From positions 1,550,001 to 1,614,000 of the forward strand of contig NZ_CP043808.1 of NCBI RefSeq assembly GCF_008386315.1: a DNA stretch of 64,000 bases, given 5' to 3'. This document shows, one piece after another, positions 29,331 through 37,376 of this stretch. Numbering within the stretch: position 1 is the first letter of the stretch; every line of letters starts with the position of its first letter. The notes below the pieces were generated by a model that saw only the letters and a list, made by a program, of their open reading frames with translations, did no database searches and was not told the origin of the DNA. The DNA is from Serinicoccus marinus DSM 15273 (GTDB lineage Bacteria; Actinomycetota; Actinomycetes; Actinomycetales; Dermatophilaceae). A program made the position numbers and the translations under genes.

Positions 29331-29735
29331 GTGCGTCCTGCTGGAAAGCGCACTCTGGCCCTCATCAGCACCGGTGCCGTGGCCTGCGGCGGCGCCAACT
29401 ACGTGTGCTCGGGCACCGCGACCGAAAGCGCCAACGGCGACGTGGTGACCACGGACTAGGGCCTGACCTTCGACGCCTTCGGCTACCCGGCGGCCAGCCC
29501 CTACGACGGGGAGGAGCTGTGGCGCTGCTCCGGGGTCGCCGGACCGGACACGCGCGGCACCACCGACCACCGTCTGCCGTGCTCGATGACCGGCGGCTCC
29601 AGCGGGGTGGCTGGATCACCGGCGGCGTCCTCAACTGGGTGAACTCCTTCGTACCAGGTGGAGCGGGACGTCATGTACGGCCCCTACTTCGGGAACGTCG
29701 AGCAGCAGGTCTACACCGCCGGTAGCACCAGCTGA
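29331..29735 (+). pseudogene. Remnant of a secreted trypsin-like serine protease with internal deletions
   Basis: GTG 29331 behind GAGGAG starts a signal-peptide-like VRPAGKRTLALISTGAVA. It jumps directly to ANYVCSGTATESANGDVVTT, which in streptomycete-type secreted proteases precedes the catalytic His in TAGHC. Here a TAG stop follows, and then GLTFDAFGYPAASPYDGEEL, the region far downstream. The catalytic Ser motif survives as MTGGSSGG. Further frame changes lead to WITGGVLNWVNSF, then MYGPYFGNVEQQVYTAGSTS and a stop at 29735. The His and Asp region and the propeptide are missing. This cannot be repaired by single bases, so true decay by deletion is inferred, unlike the other frameshifted genes. 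Confidence 0.7.
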
Positions 29736-29762
29736 GGCACCAGCCGAGGCGATTTCGTCGCC

Positions 29763-29797
29763 CGGGCACGGGGAGGCTAGACTTCCTCCCCGTGCCC
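29763..29797. terminator. 13-bp perfect hairpin just upstream of tRNA-Val
   Basis: GGGCACGGGGAGG pairs with CCTCCCCGTGCCC around a 9-nt loop. The loop holds CTAGACTT, which contains the -10-like TAGACT (29778-29783) suited to the tRNA gene. It may end the protease remnant transcript and carry the tRNA promoter at once. Confidence 0.55.
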
Positions 29798-29809
29798 GAG
29801 GGCACGTCC

Positions 29810-29883
29810 GGACGTGTAGCTCAGCTGGTTAGAGCGTTCGCTTCACACGCGAGAGGTCAGGGGTTCGAGTCCCTTCACGTCCA
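29810..29883 (+). tRNA. tRNA-Val (anticodon CAC)
   Basis: A 74-nt cloverleaf. Acceptor GGACGTG (29810-29816) pairs with CACGTCC (29876-29882), discriminator A at 29883. The D arm contains AGCTCAGCTGGTTAGAGC. The anticodon stem TTCGC/GCGAG encloses loop TTCACAC with CAC at positions 34-36, reading GUG. The T arm is GGGGTTCGAGTCCC. The 3' CCA is not encoded. Confidence 0.95.
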
Positions 29884-29985
29884 CCCGGTTCGAGGTGCGG
29901 TATGAGGCCCCTGGCCTGCGGAGACGCGGTCGAGGGGCGTTCGTCGTGGCTGGCGGCCGTCGCCTGTGGGGGCCTCGTCATCGCG

Positions 29986-30877
29986 TCACGTCGCGGCGCT
30001 GACCTCGAGGAGGCTGCGCCAGGGGTCCTCGAAGTGCAGGGTGCGGCCGTCGTGCTGGGCGGGGATCTCGTGGTGGCGGAGTCGCTCGGCGAGTGCGTCG
30101 ACGTCCTGGGTGGCCGGTACCACGATGGAGACCTGCCCGAGGCCGATGGTGGCGGCCGGGCGCCTGCGCCGCGGCTGCCCCAGCTGTTCATGGCCATGTG
30201 GTGGTGGTAGCCACCGGCCGAGACGAAGATCGCGCCGTTCCACTGGGCGGTGACCTCGAAGCCGAGGGCGTCGACGTAGAAGGCCCGCGCGGTGGGGACG
30301 TCGCCGACCTTGAGGTGCACGTGGCCCACCTCGGCGGTGCTGGGGGCCTGCTCCAGGTGGTGGTCGCGCAGGAACGCCTGCGGGTCCAGGGGGAGGGAGT
30401 CCATGGCCACCCGGCCGCCGTGCCAGCTCCACTGCTCGCGCGGCCGGTCCCGGTAGAGCTCGATGCCGTTGCCCTCGGGATCGGTGAAGTAGAACGCCTC
30501 CGAGACCAGGTGGTCGGCGGAGCCGACGAAGATCGAGCGGGGTGCTGGCCTGCCCGGGCGACGACGTCCGCGAGCGCGGCTCGGTCCGGGAAGAGCAGCG
30601 CGGTGTGGAACAGGCCTGCCTGGCCGGGTGCCGGGGCGGGGAGGCCGGGGGTGTGGACGAGGACGACGAGTGCGTCGCGTCCGCGACCGAGGACGCTGGT
30701 GTCGGCCCGCCCGACGGCGGGGGAGCCACGGTCGACGGCGGTGCGCGCGGCGTCGCCGGGCAGCTCCTCGAGGCCGAGCGCGTCACGGTAGTAGTCCGTC
30801 ATGCCCGGGAGGTCGGCCACGTGCAGGGTGACGGCGTCCATGGTGGTGGTGCCCGGCAGGAGGAGATCGGTGGTCAT
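29986..30877 (-). CDS. Glyoxalase/bleomycin-resistance (VOC) dioxygenase family protein, two frameshifts
   Basis: About 297 residues containing two VOC modules, as in catechol-2,3-dioxygenase-like ring-cleavage enzymes. Module 1 opens with MDAVTLHVADLPGMTDYYRD and contains LFHTALLFPDRAALADVV. Module 2 has VGHVHLKVGDVPTARAFYVD and ends with LHFEDPWRSLLEVSAA, where the last Glu is the usual metal ligand; HVHLKV provides a metal His. The frame breaks at about 30545 and 30165; two added bases give 894 nt. It is divergent from a MarR regulator, with three operator palindromes between, the nearest 15 nt upstream of its ATG. This suggests induction by a phenolic or quinone ligand. Confidence 0.78.
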
Positions 30878-30891
30878 GATGGGCCCTCGGA

Positions 30892-30986
30892 AGTTGTCGT
30901 GTCAACTAATTAGGCCACCGTACCACCGCATAGTTGTCGGTACAACTGACCCCGCCTCGTCGGTGGCGGAGGTTGTCCCGTCAACC
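30892..30986. promoter_or_regulatory. Three 16-bp MarR-type operators between the glyoxalase and marR genes
   Basis: AGTTGTCGTGTCAACT (30892-30907), AGTTGTCGGTACAACT (30932-30947) and GGTTGTCCCGTCAACC (30971-30986) share GTTGTC-N2-CAAC-type arms, with centres 40 and 39 bp apart. The first covers the region just before the glyoxalase ATG. The third lies 6 bp upstream of the marR -10 (GATACT, 30993-30998). Confidence 0.75.
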
Positions 30987-31004
30987 ATCGGTGATACTGG
31001 TGCG

Positions 31005-31481
31005 ATGACGACGACGTGGTTGACCGATGCCGAGCGCGCGGCCTGGGTCCGGATGGCAGCCGTGCTGGAGCTGCTGCCCGGTGTGCTCGACACGCAACTG
31101 CGGCGGGACAGCGGGCTCACCCACTTCGAGTACTTCACGCTGGCCATGCTCTCCGAGGCAGACGGCCGGACGCTGCGGATGACCGCGCTCGCGGCCCAGA
31201 CCAACGCCACCCTCCCGCGGCTCTCGCACGTGGTTCGGCGTCTCGAGGGTCGAGGCCTGGTGTCGCGTATGCCGTGTCCCGAGGATGCCCGCGCCACGAA
31301 TGCCCGGCTGACCGACGACGGGTGGGAGGCGGTCCGGGCAGCTGCGCCGGGTCACGTCGCCGCCGTCCGCGACGCCGTCGTCGACGCGCTGACCCCCACG
31401 CAGATCGAGCAGCTGACGGCTATCACCACGGCGATCCTGCGGCGTATCGATCCCGATGGGACCATGCTGGACCGGTCATGA
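31005..31481 (+). CDS. MarR family transcriptional regulator
   Basis: A 158-residue winged-helix protein. The core is YFTLAMLSEADGRTLRMTAL, AAQTNATLPRLSHVVRRLEG (recognition helix) and RGLVSRMPCPEDARATNARL (wing with the conserved Asp-x-Arg). Dimerisation helices flank it. The ATG at 31005 lies 6 nt after GATACT, so the transcript is probably leaderless. It is divergent from the glyoxalase gene, and the three palindromes in the shared promoter predict that it represses both. Its 3' end overlaps the start of a decayed gene. Confidence 0.9.
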   Translation: MTTTWLTDAERAAWVRMAAVLELLPGVLDTQLRRDSGLTHFEYFTLAMLSEADGRTLRMTALAAQTNATLPRLSHVVRRLEGRGLVSRMPCPEDARATNARLTDDGWEAVRAAAPGHVAAVRDAVVDALTPTQIEQLTAITTAILRRIDPDGTMLDRS

Positions 31482-32072
31482 ACCGCCGCGGGTGGTCGGT
31501 GCACGACGTCGTCGCCCACCTCACCGACTCGGCCCTCACGACCCGGTTCGGCTTCGTGCGTCAGATGGTCTGCGCCCGCTTCGACGTCGACCGGGCGAAC
31601 GAGGAGGGAGTGGCGGAGCGCAAGGCCACCGACCCGGTCCAGACGCTGGCCGCGTCCCGCGCTATGGCAGACCGCACCTGCAGCCCGCCGCCACCCATAG
31701 CCACCCGGCTGGGCGAGGCCAATGTGCACGGTGAGGACATCCGCCTTCCCCTGGGCATCCAGCACGCCTACCCGATGGAGCCCGTCATGATGGCGCTGAC
31801 GCACATGGTGAGGACCAGCGCCGGGTTCGGTGGAGGCAGGGAGCGTGCCCGCGGCCTCCGTCTCTGCCCCCTTCCGCCCGAGGGTCAGATCGGCGACGGC
31901 CCGAGGTCCGCGGCGAGCCCATCGCGTGCATCGAGCCGGCGGCGTCCCCCAGCGCCGGTCGCTCCACCGCCAGCTCAACGGGGTGACGGCGGCCGCGACG
32001 ACCAGCAGCGGCCACCAGGACCCCGTCGCACCACCGGACGGCCCGTCCGCAAGGGAGCGGCTCACCCCCTGA
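31478..32072 (+). pseudogene. Remnant of a mycothiol-dependent maleylpyruvate isomerase family (DinB-like) gene
   Basis: The readable part begins GWSVHDVVAHLTDSALTT and continues ERKATDPVQTLAA and IATRLGEANVHGEDIRLPLG, which match this family after its first helix. The usual N-terminus, including the first metal ligand region, is missing. From about 31865 the match continues only by changing frames (RGLRL, then GDG, EVRGEPIA, then LHRQLNGVTAA). The region is therefore treated as decayed rather than as a functional gene. It follows marR directly; nothing else is coded in this interval. Confidence 0.5.
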
Positions 32073-32079
32073 CCACATG

Positions 32080-32110
32080 CGACAGCCCCGGTCGAGGACC
32101 GGGGCTGTCG
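32080..32110. terminator. 14-bp perfect hairpin, bidirectional terminator
   Basis: CGACAGCCCCGGTC (32080-32093) and GACCGGGGCTGTCG (32097-32110) form an uninterrupted stem with a 3-nt loop (GAG). It lies between the decayed gene on the plus strand and the convergent DoxX gene ending at 32128. Confidence 0.8.
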
Positions 32111-32127
32111 TGGTGGTGCCGTGCTGG

Positions 32128-32668
32128 TCAGCGCAGGAACGCGGGGGCGGTCCGTGCCCACCAGTCGCCGAGCCCGAGGGTGCTCCACGCGGCCGGGATG
32201 GCGGCGACGGTGAGCAGCACCAGCGCGCCGGTGAGGTGGTCGTCCAGGAACGGGTTGTTCACGGTCGGGATCGCCGCGCCGTACATGAACAGGTACATCA
32301 GCGCTCCTGCCAGGGCGCCCACGCGGGCTCCGGCACCGGTGATGAGGGTGACGCCGATGCCCAGCAGGCCGAGCATGAAGAGCCAGTCGATGACGACCAT
32401 GCCGGCCATGCCGTTGTAGAAGCCGGCGAGCGGACCCTCGACACCGCTGAGGTAGCCGGTTGGGGCTGCCGCCGTTGATCCAGGCGCGCTCGCCCGGGGT
32501 CGCGTAGCCCAGACCGAAGGTCTTGTCCAGGAACGCCCACAGGAAGTAGAAGCCGAAGGCGATGCGGGTGATGGCCAGCATCCAGGCACCGGCCACGGGC
32601 AGAACCTCGTGGTCCCGTGCCGTGAGGCGGGTGGCCGTGGTGGTGGCCGAAGCTGTGGCGGAGCTCAT
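32128..32668 (-). CDS. DoxX family membrane protein, one frameshift
   Basis: About 179 residues with four membrane segments: RIAFGFYFLWAFLDKTFGLG, VVIDWLFMLGLLGIGVTLIT, GALAGALMYLFMYGAAIP and ALVLLTVAAIPAAWSTLGLG. This is the DoxX-like family seen in actinobacteria, linked elsewhere to redox or thiosulfate chemistry; the function here is unknown. The frame breaks at about 32465, where one A too many (AGCCCCAACCGG, expected SPTGYLSG) is enough to explain it. A 13-bp palindrome lies 32 nt upstream of the ATG, suggesting single-gene control by a dimeric repressor encoded elsewhere. Confidence 0.8.
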
Positions 32669-32699
32669 GATGCCTACTTTCGACGTGTCCGACTAGGTA

Positions 32700-32712
32700 C
32701 TACACAGTGTAG
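32700..32712. promoter_or_regulatory. Palindromic operator upstream of doxX-like gene
   Basis: CTACACAGTGTAG is a perfect palindrome (6-bp arms, central A) in the only AT-rich stretch nearby. ACTAC ... GTAGT, a looser copy, follows at about 32719-32736. The shape fits a TetR- or MarR-family operator. Confidence 0.5.
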
Positions 32713-32715
32713 CAG

Positions 32716-33285
32716 TCAGACTACGACGGTATGTAGTGCTTTGGTCGCCCACGCCGACACCTCGGTCGTCAGGGGAGTGCCAGACATGGCGGGGGCGTCC
32801 AGCCACGTCATCCCGTAGGTGTCCGACACCTGCGGCAGGCCGCCCGGGCCAGGCTCCCAACCGGGCCGCGGGACGGCGAAGTAGATGAGGTCGATGTGCT
32901 GGTGCGGCGGGTCCTGCGAGATGTCCTCCACCTGGATGCCCTCAGGGCGCACGAGCTGCCGGGGCGAGCCCGGTGCGTCGTGAGGTATGCCGGGGGAGCC
33001 GACGAGCTCGACCGCCAGGCCGGTCTCCTCGAGGGTCTCGCGCCGCGCCGCGTCGTCGGGGAGCTCACGCGGCTCGATGTGTCCGCCGGGCGGAAGCCAC
33101 AGGCCGACCTTGGGGTGCGGGTGCAGCAGGACGTGCCCCGCGTGGACGACGAAGACCGCCACGGTGAAGTGCTTGGTGATGCCGTCCTCCGGCTCCCGGT
33201 CCTCGACTGCGCCCACGACCAGCACCCTAGGCGCTCTGCCCCGGGCCGGTCCGCGCGCCGTGCGCGACCCGATATCCGGTGCCAA
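32716..33285 (-). CDS. NUDIX hydrolase
   Basis: A 189-residue protein with a full NUDIX box, G-x5-E-x7-REUxEExGU, at [20 protein letters not shown] followed by TGL. The preceding strand is [25 protein letters not shown] enzymes hydrolyse nucleoside diphosphates linked to another moiety, using Mg ions bound by the Glu residues of the box. The substrate is not evident. The first 30 residues are Arg/Pro-rich, and a start nearer to residue 20 is possible. It is divergent from thrS. Confidence 0.85.
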   Translation of the reverse strand: MAPDIGSRTARGPARGRAPRVLVVGAVEDREPEDGITKHFTVAVFVVHAGHVLLHPHPKVGLWLPPGGHIEPRELPDDAARRETLEETGLAVELVGSPGIPHDAPGSPRQLVRPEGIQVEDISQDPPHQHIDLIYFAVPRPGWEPGPGGLPQVSDTYGMTWLDAPAMSGTPLTTEVSAWATKALHTVVV

Positions 33286-33367
33286 CGTCCGCGATCCGGC
33301 GGGTAGGGTTGGGCGACCGACGGGCGCGCGCGGCGCACGTCATACCCCATCGCCGAGGAGCACCAGC

Positions 33368-35353
33368 GTGTCCACCCAGATCACCGTCAGTGTCGCAGGC
33401 AGCGAGCGAGCGGTCGAGCAGGGAACGACCGCGGGCGACCTCGTCGGCGACGACCGTCAGGTGGTCGTCGCGCGGGTCGGCGGCGAGCTGCGCGACCTGC
33501 ACCACGAGCTCGCCGACGGCGACGTCGTGGAGCCGGTGCTCGTCACCGAGCCGGACGGGCTGGACGTGCTGCGCCACTCGTGCGCCCACGTGCTCGCCCA
33601 GGCCGTGCAGCAGACGTGGCCCGAGGCCCGCCTGGGCATCGGGCCGCCGGTGCGCGACGGCTTCTACTACGACTTCGACGTCGCCGAGCCGTTCACCCCT
33701 GACGACCTCAAGCGCCTCGAGAAGACGATGCAGCGCATCATCAACTCCGGGCAGACCTTCGCCCGGCGCGAGGTCGACGACGAGGCCGCCCGGGAGGAGC
33801 TGGCCACCGAGCCCTACAAGCTCGAGCTCATCGGCCTCAAGGGTGGCGCCTCCGAGGAAGCCGCCGAGGGCGCGAGCGTCGAGGTCGGCGGCAGCCAGCT
33901 CACCATCTACGACAACCTCGACCGCAGCGGCGAGAAGGTCTGGGGCGACCTGTGCCGCGGCCCGCACCTGCCGAGCACCAAGATCATCGGCAACGCCTTC
34001 AAGCTCATGCGCAGCGCCGCGGCCTACTGGCGGGGCAGCGAGAAGAACCCGCAGCTGCAGCGGATCTACGGCACCGCCTGGCCGTCCAAAGACGAGCTCA
34101 AGGCCTACCTCGACCGTCTCGCGGAGGCCGAGAAGCGTGACCACCGCCGCCTGGGCGCGGAGATGGACCTCTACTCCTTCCCCGAGGAGCTGGGCGCAGG
34201 CCTGCCCGTCTTCCACCCCAAGGGCGGCGTCCTGAAGCGGGTCATGGAGGACTACCTGCGCCAGCGGCACATCGACGAGGGGTTCGAGTACGTCGGGACC
34301 CCTCACGTCGCCAAGGAGGGGTTGTTCCACACCTCCGGGCACCTGCCGTACTACGAGGACACGATGTTCCCGCCGATGGAGGAGGACGGTCAGCGCTACT
34401 TCCTCAAGGCGATGAACTGCCCCATGCACAACCTCATCTACCGCAGCCAGCAGCGCTCCTACCGCGACCTGCCGCTGCGGCTGTTCGAGTTCGGGCACGT
34501 CTACCGCTACGAGAAGTCCGGGGTCGTGCACGGACTGACCCGGGTGCGCGGGCTGGAGATGGACGACTCGCACTCCTACGTCACCCGCGAGCAGGCGCCG
34601 GACGAGATCCGGCACCTGCTGACCTTCGTGCTCGGGGTGCTGCGCGACTTCGGCCTGGACGACTTCTACCTCGAGCTGTCCACCCGCGACGAGGTAGGGG
34701 AGAAGAAGGACAAGTTCATCGGCACCGACGAGCAGTGGGCCGAGGCGACGGCCGTGCTCGAGGAGGTCGCGCGGGACTCCGGGCTGGAGCTCGTGCCCGA
34801 CCCCGGTGGTGCCGCCTTCTACGGGCCCAAGATCTCGGTGCAGGCCCGGGACGCGATCGGCCGGACCTGGCAGATGTCGACGGTGCAGTACGACTTCAAC
34901 CAGCCGGAGCGCTTCGGGCTGGAGTACTCCGCCGCGGACGGGAGCCGTCAGCAACCGGTGATGATCCACTCGGCCAAGCTCGGCTCGGTCGAGCGCTTCA
35001 TGGGGGTGCTCATCGAGCACTACGCCGGTCAGCTCCCGCCCTGGCTCGCGCCGGTGCAGGTCGTCGGGGTGCCCGTGGCGGAGGACTTCTACGGCTACCT
35101 CGACGACGTCGCCGGCAGGCTCCGGGAGCACGGCATCCGGGTGGAGGTCGACCACGGCGACGACCGCTTCCCCAAGAAGATCCGCAACGCCAGCCGGTCC
35201 AAGGCTCCGTTCATCCTCATCGCCGGTGGCGAGGACGCCGAGGCCGGCGCGGTCTCCTTCCGCTTCCGCGACGGCTCGCAGGAGAACGCCGTCCCCGTCG
35301 ACGAGGCGGTCCAGCGGATCGTCACCGCGGTGCGCGACCGCGTGCAGGTCTGA
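33368..35353 (+). CDS. thrS: Threonyl-tRNA synthetase
   Basis: A 661-residue class II synthetase. Residues 1-65 are the TGS domain. The editing/second additional domain has [13 protein letters not shown] (HxxxH). The catalytic core contains [19 protein letters not shown], the zinc Cys in [15 protein letters not shown], motif 2 in [17 protein letters not shown] and motif 3 near [17 protein letters not shown]. The anticodon-binding domain begins [20 protein letters not shown]. The GTG at 33368 follows GAGGAG; a -10-like TAGGGT lies at 33304-33309. It stands first in the conserved thrS-HIT block of actinobacteria. Confidence 0.97.
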   Translation: MSTQITVSVAGSERAVEQGTTAGDLVGDDRQVVVARVGGELRDLHHELADGDVVEPVLVTEPDGLDVLRHSCAHVLAQAVQQTWPEARLGIGPPVRDGFYYDFDVAEPFTPDDLKRLEKTMQRIINSGQTFARREVDDEAAREELATEPYKLELIGLKGGASEEAAEGASVEVGGSQLTIYDNLDRSGEKVWGDLCRGPHLPSTKIIGNAFKLMRSAAAYWRGSEKNPQLQRIYGTAWPSKDELKAYLDRLAEAEKRDHRRLGAEMDLYSFPEELGAGLPVFHPKGGVLKRVMEDYLRQRHIDEGFEYVGTPHVAKEGLFHTSGHLPYYEDTMFPPMEEDGQRYFLKAMNCPMHNLIYRSQQRSYRDLPLRLFEFGHVYRYEKSGVVHGLTRVRGLEMDDSHSYVTREQAPDEIRHLLTFVLGVLRDFGLDDFYLELSTRDEVGEKKDKFIGTDEQWAEATAVLEEVARDSGLELVPDPGGAAFYGPKISVQARDAIGRTWQMSTVQYDFNQPERFGLEYSAADGSRQQPVMIHSAKLGSVERFMGVLIEHYAGQLPPWLAPVQVVGVPVAEDFYGYLDDVAGRLREHGIRVEVDHGDDRFPKKIRNASRSKAPFILIAGGEDAEAGAVSFRFRDGSQENAVPVDEAVQRIVTAVRDRVQV

Positions 35354-35421
35354 GGTCCGCGCCCGGCGCACCGGCATACCCCTGACCTAGGATCGGCTCA
35401 CCCGACGGAGCAGGAGCAGGT

Positions 35422-35907
35422 ATGCCGACACTGGGGGAGGCCGCGCAGGGTGTGCGCGTGCGCGCGCTCGCCGACGACGAGGCGCTGCTGCTCGGCGCGC
35501 TGCACAAGCAGGCTCTGGTCAGGGCCGGCACCGACCCGGACGCGGGCGAGCCGATGCACGTGCGTGCCTTCGCCAGCGCCTGGCACCGGCGCGCCGACGA
35601 CCTCCCGGCCTGGGTCGCCGAGCACGACGGCGAGCACGTCGGGGTCGCGGTGGTCCGCCGCACGATGCTGCCCCACCTCGCGGGTGCTCCGCGGCTGCTC
35701 GTCCTCTCCGCACTGGGTCCGGCGGACACCGTCGGTGAGGAGGCGGTCTGTCTCGCCCTGGTCCGTCAGGTCATCAGCTGGGCGCGGGAGCGTGGCGACG
35801 AGCGGGTCGAGGTCGCGGGCGACGTTGCACTGCCGGCTCCCGTCCTGGATGCGGTCCGCGCGGTGGTGCGGCAGGCGACCTCGGTCAGCCTGCCCACCCA
35901 ACCCTGA
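35422..35907 (+). CDS. Hypothetical protein, possibly GNAT-like
   Basis: A 161-residue soluble protein. RVRALADDEALLLGALHKQA, then an exchange of helices and strands (VAEHDGEHVGVAVVRRTML, RLLVLSALGP) resembles the general plan of an acetyltransferase fold, but the acetyl-CoA binding motif is not clear. ATG 35422 follows AGGAGCAGG, and TAGGAT at 35388-35393 is a likely -10 box. It lies between thrS and the convergent deazaflavin-type oxidoreductase gene. Confidence 0.6.
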   Translation: MPTLGEAAQGVRVRALADDEALLLGALHKQALVRAGTDPDAGEPMHVRAFASAWHRRADDLPAWVAEHDGEHVGVAVVRRTMLPHLAGAPRLLVLSALGPADTVGEEAVCLALVRQVISWARERGDERVEVAGDVALPAPVLDAVRAVVRQATSVSLPTQP

Positions 35908-35931
35908 GCGGGTAGGACGCCCGCAGCAGGG

Positions 35932-36417
35932 TCAGCCGCCGAGTGGCTCGAGGACGAAGACCGGGATGAGCCGGTCGGTCTTCTCCTGGTAGTCGGCGTA
36001 GCTGGGGAAGGTCTGCACCGCGCGCTCCCACCACGCGTCCCGCTCGCGGCCCCGCCGAGCTCGCGCGCCCCGCAGCGCCTGCTGGCTGGCGCCGTCCTGG
36101 ACCAGGACGTCGGGGTTCTTGGCCACGTTGTAGTACCACGCCGGGTGCTCGGGCGCCCCGCCCTTGCTCGCGACGGCGAGGTAGGAGCCCTCGTGCTCGA
36201 CCCGCATCAGCGGGACCCGCCTGAGCATGCCGCTGCGGGCGCCACGCATGGTGATGACCACGACCGGTCGGTCCTGGATCGTCGCGGCGGCGGTGTCTCC
36301 CGCGGCGTCGATGTCGCGCAGCTGGGTGGCCACCCAGTCGCTCTTCTCCGGCAGGTATGCCGCCGGGTCGCCGATCGCGGCGGCGTCGAGGTCGTGCCGT
36401 GCGCTGCTGTCGTCCAT
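35932..36417 (-). CDS. Nitroreductase/deazaflavin-dependent oxidoreductase family protein (Ddn-like)
   Basis: A 161-residue split-beta-barrel protein with the family's core: PVVVITMRGARSGMLRRVPL, MRVEHEGSYLAVASKGGAP and HPAWYYNVAKNPDVLVQDG. These are the F420 or flavin contact segments of Ddn-like enzymes. Near the end is VQTFPSYADYQEKTDRLIPV, common to the nitroreductase family deazaflavin-dependent group. It would act as a cytoplasmic or membrane-associated reductase using F420H2. The start is ATG 36417; the frame is open much further upstream into a decayed gene, but family length supports this ATG. Confidence 0.85.
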   Translation of the reverse strand: MDDSSARHDLDAAAIGDPAAYLPEKSDWVATQLRDIDAAGDTAAATIQDRPVVVITMRGARSGMLRRVPLMRVEHEGSYLAVASKGGAPEHPAWYYNVAKNPDVLVQDGASQQALRGARARRGRERDAWWERAVQTFPSYADYQEKTDRLIPVFVLEPLGG

Positions 36418-36464
36418 GACCTGGCCAACTCCGGCCGGGCACCCAGTGTTCCCGCCGGTCACGT

Positions 36465-36825
36465 GTCGTCCGCACGGATGCGAGCCCTCACGAGGTCGGC
36501 CACCGCCGCGGCGCACCTCCGCGCCCCGTCCACGGCTGCGGGACCAGCGCTTCACCACCAGCGGTCCCTCGGCCGCTGCAACCCGCACCTGCTCCCAGGT
36601 CTGCACGACCCGGGACCGTGGCACGGGTATACCCCTGGCCACGAGGCGCTGCTCCAGCCGTTCCGAACGGCGGAGCAGCCGCACGCCGGGAAGCGGGTTA
36701 AGGCAGGGGATGCCCGCGCCCGCGAGCCGGGCGACCACCTGCTCCAGGCCGCGGTGAGGCGAGGATGAGAGGACGATGACGGCTTTCGCGACGGATCGCG
36801 ACGGTGTCCCTAGACTGCGGCCCAT
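36465..36825 (-). pseudogene. Fragment resembling an ATP-grasp domain
   Basis: In the frame running into the Ddn-like gene, AVIVLSSSPHRGLEQVVARL, GIPCLNPLPGVRLLRRSERL, ARGIPVPRSRVVQTWEQVRV and EGPLVVKRWSR recall the first part of an ATP-grasp protein (RimK/D-Ala ligase type). There the pattern NP, then a helix with a bound Lys or Arg, then PVPR and VVKxW is usual. The rest of the domain is missing and the following sequence is Arg/Gly-rich. Its ATG would share bases with the ATG of the opposite HIT gene. A decayed fragment is the best reading; apart from the HIT promoter the interval holds nothing else. Confidence 0.35.
36811..36816 (+). promoter_or_regulatory. -10 box (TAGACT), leaderless-type, of the HIT gene
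   Basis: TAGACT ends 7 nt before ATG 36824. No Shine-Dalgarno sequence is present between, so the mRNA likely begins at the start codon. Confidence 0.5.
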
Positions 36826-37375
36826 GACCTCCGTGCCCGAGCCCGAGGACGCCATCACCTTCGCGGGGTCGCAGGACGGTTTCGAACGGCTCTGGACCCC
36901 GCACCGGATGGCCTACGTGCGTGGTGAGCGGCCCAGCCCGGACGCCGGCTCCGGGTGTCCGTTCTGCGCCGCCCCCGGTCAGGAAGACGCGGAGAGCCTC
37001 GTCGTGCATCGGGGTGAGCACTGCTACGTCGTGCTCAACCTCTTCCCCTACAACCCCGGGCATCTCCTGATCTGCCCCTACCGGCATGTCTCGCTCTACG
37101 TCGACATGACGCCCGAGGAGACCGCGGAGTTCACCGAGTTGACCCGGCAGGCGATCCACGCGATCACCGCCGCGAGCAACCCGGCCGGCTACAACATCGG
37201 CATGAACCAGGGCGAGGTCGCCGGCGCAGGCGTGGCCGCCCACCTGCACCAGCACGTCGTGCCGCGGTGGATGGGCGACGCCAACTTCCTGCCGATCGTG
37301 GCGCAGACCAAGGCCGTGCCTCAGCTCCTGCAGGACGTCCGCGAGCAGCTCGCGGGGCACTGGCCTGCGAGCTAG
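36824..37375 (+). CDS. HIT domain protein (AP4A phosphorylase/hydrolase-like)
   Basis: A 183-residue HIT protein. The histidine triad is HLHQHVVP near residue 142-149, preceded by GYNIGMNQGEVAGAG; a zinc-like CPFCAAP motif sits near residue 45. HCYVVLNLFPYNPGHLLICP is the substrate-binding strand pair. It matches the actinobacterial protein that follows thrS (Rv2613c-like), whose mycobacterial counterpart is an AP4A-degrading enzyme. In most relatives pgsA and the first mannosyltransferase genes follow directly; here they do not. The start at ATG 36824 gives the family length and sits on a leaderless-type promoter. Confidence 0.9.
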   Translation: MTSVPEPEDAITFAGSQDGFERLWTPHRMAYVRGERPSPDAGSGCPFCAAPGQEDAESLVVHRGEHCYVVLNLFPYNPGHLLICPYRHVSLYVDMTPEETAEFTELTRQAIHAITAASNPAGYNIGMNQGEVAGAGVAAHLHQHVVPRWMGDANFLPIVAQTKAVPQLLQDVREQLAGHWPAS

Positions 37376-37376
37376 G

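Noticed and set aside
33286..33367. T-box or other riboswitch before thrS
   Set aside because: Only about 60 nt separate a probable -10 (TAGGGT, 33304) from the GTG, too short for a T-box, and no specifier or antiterminator pattern is visible.
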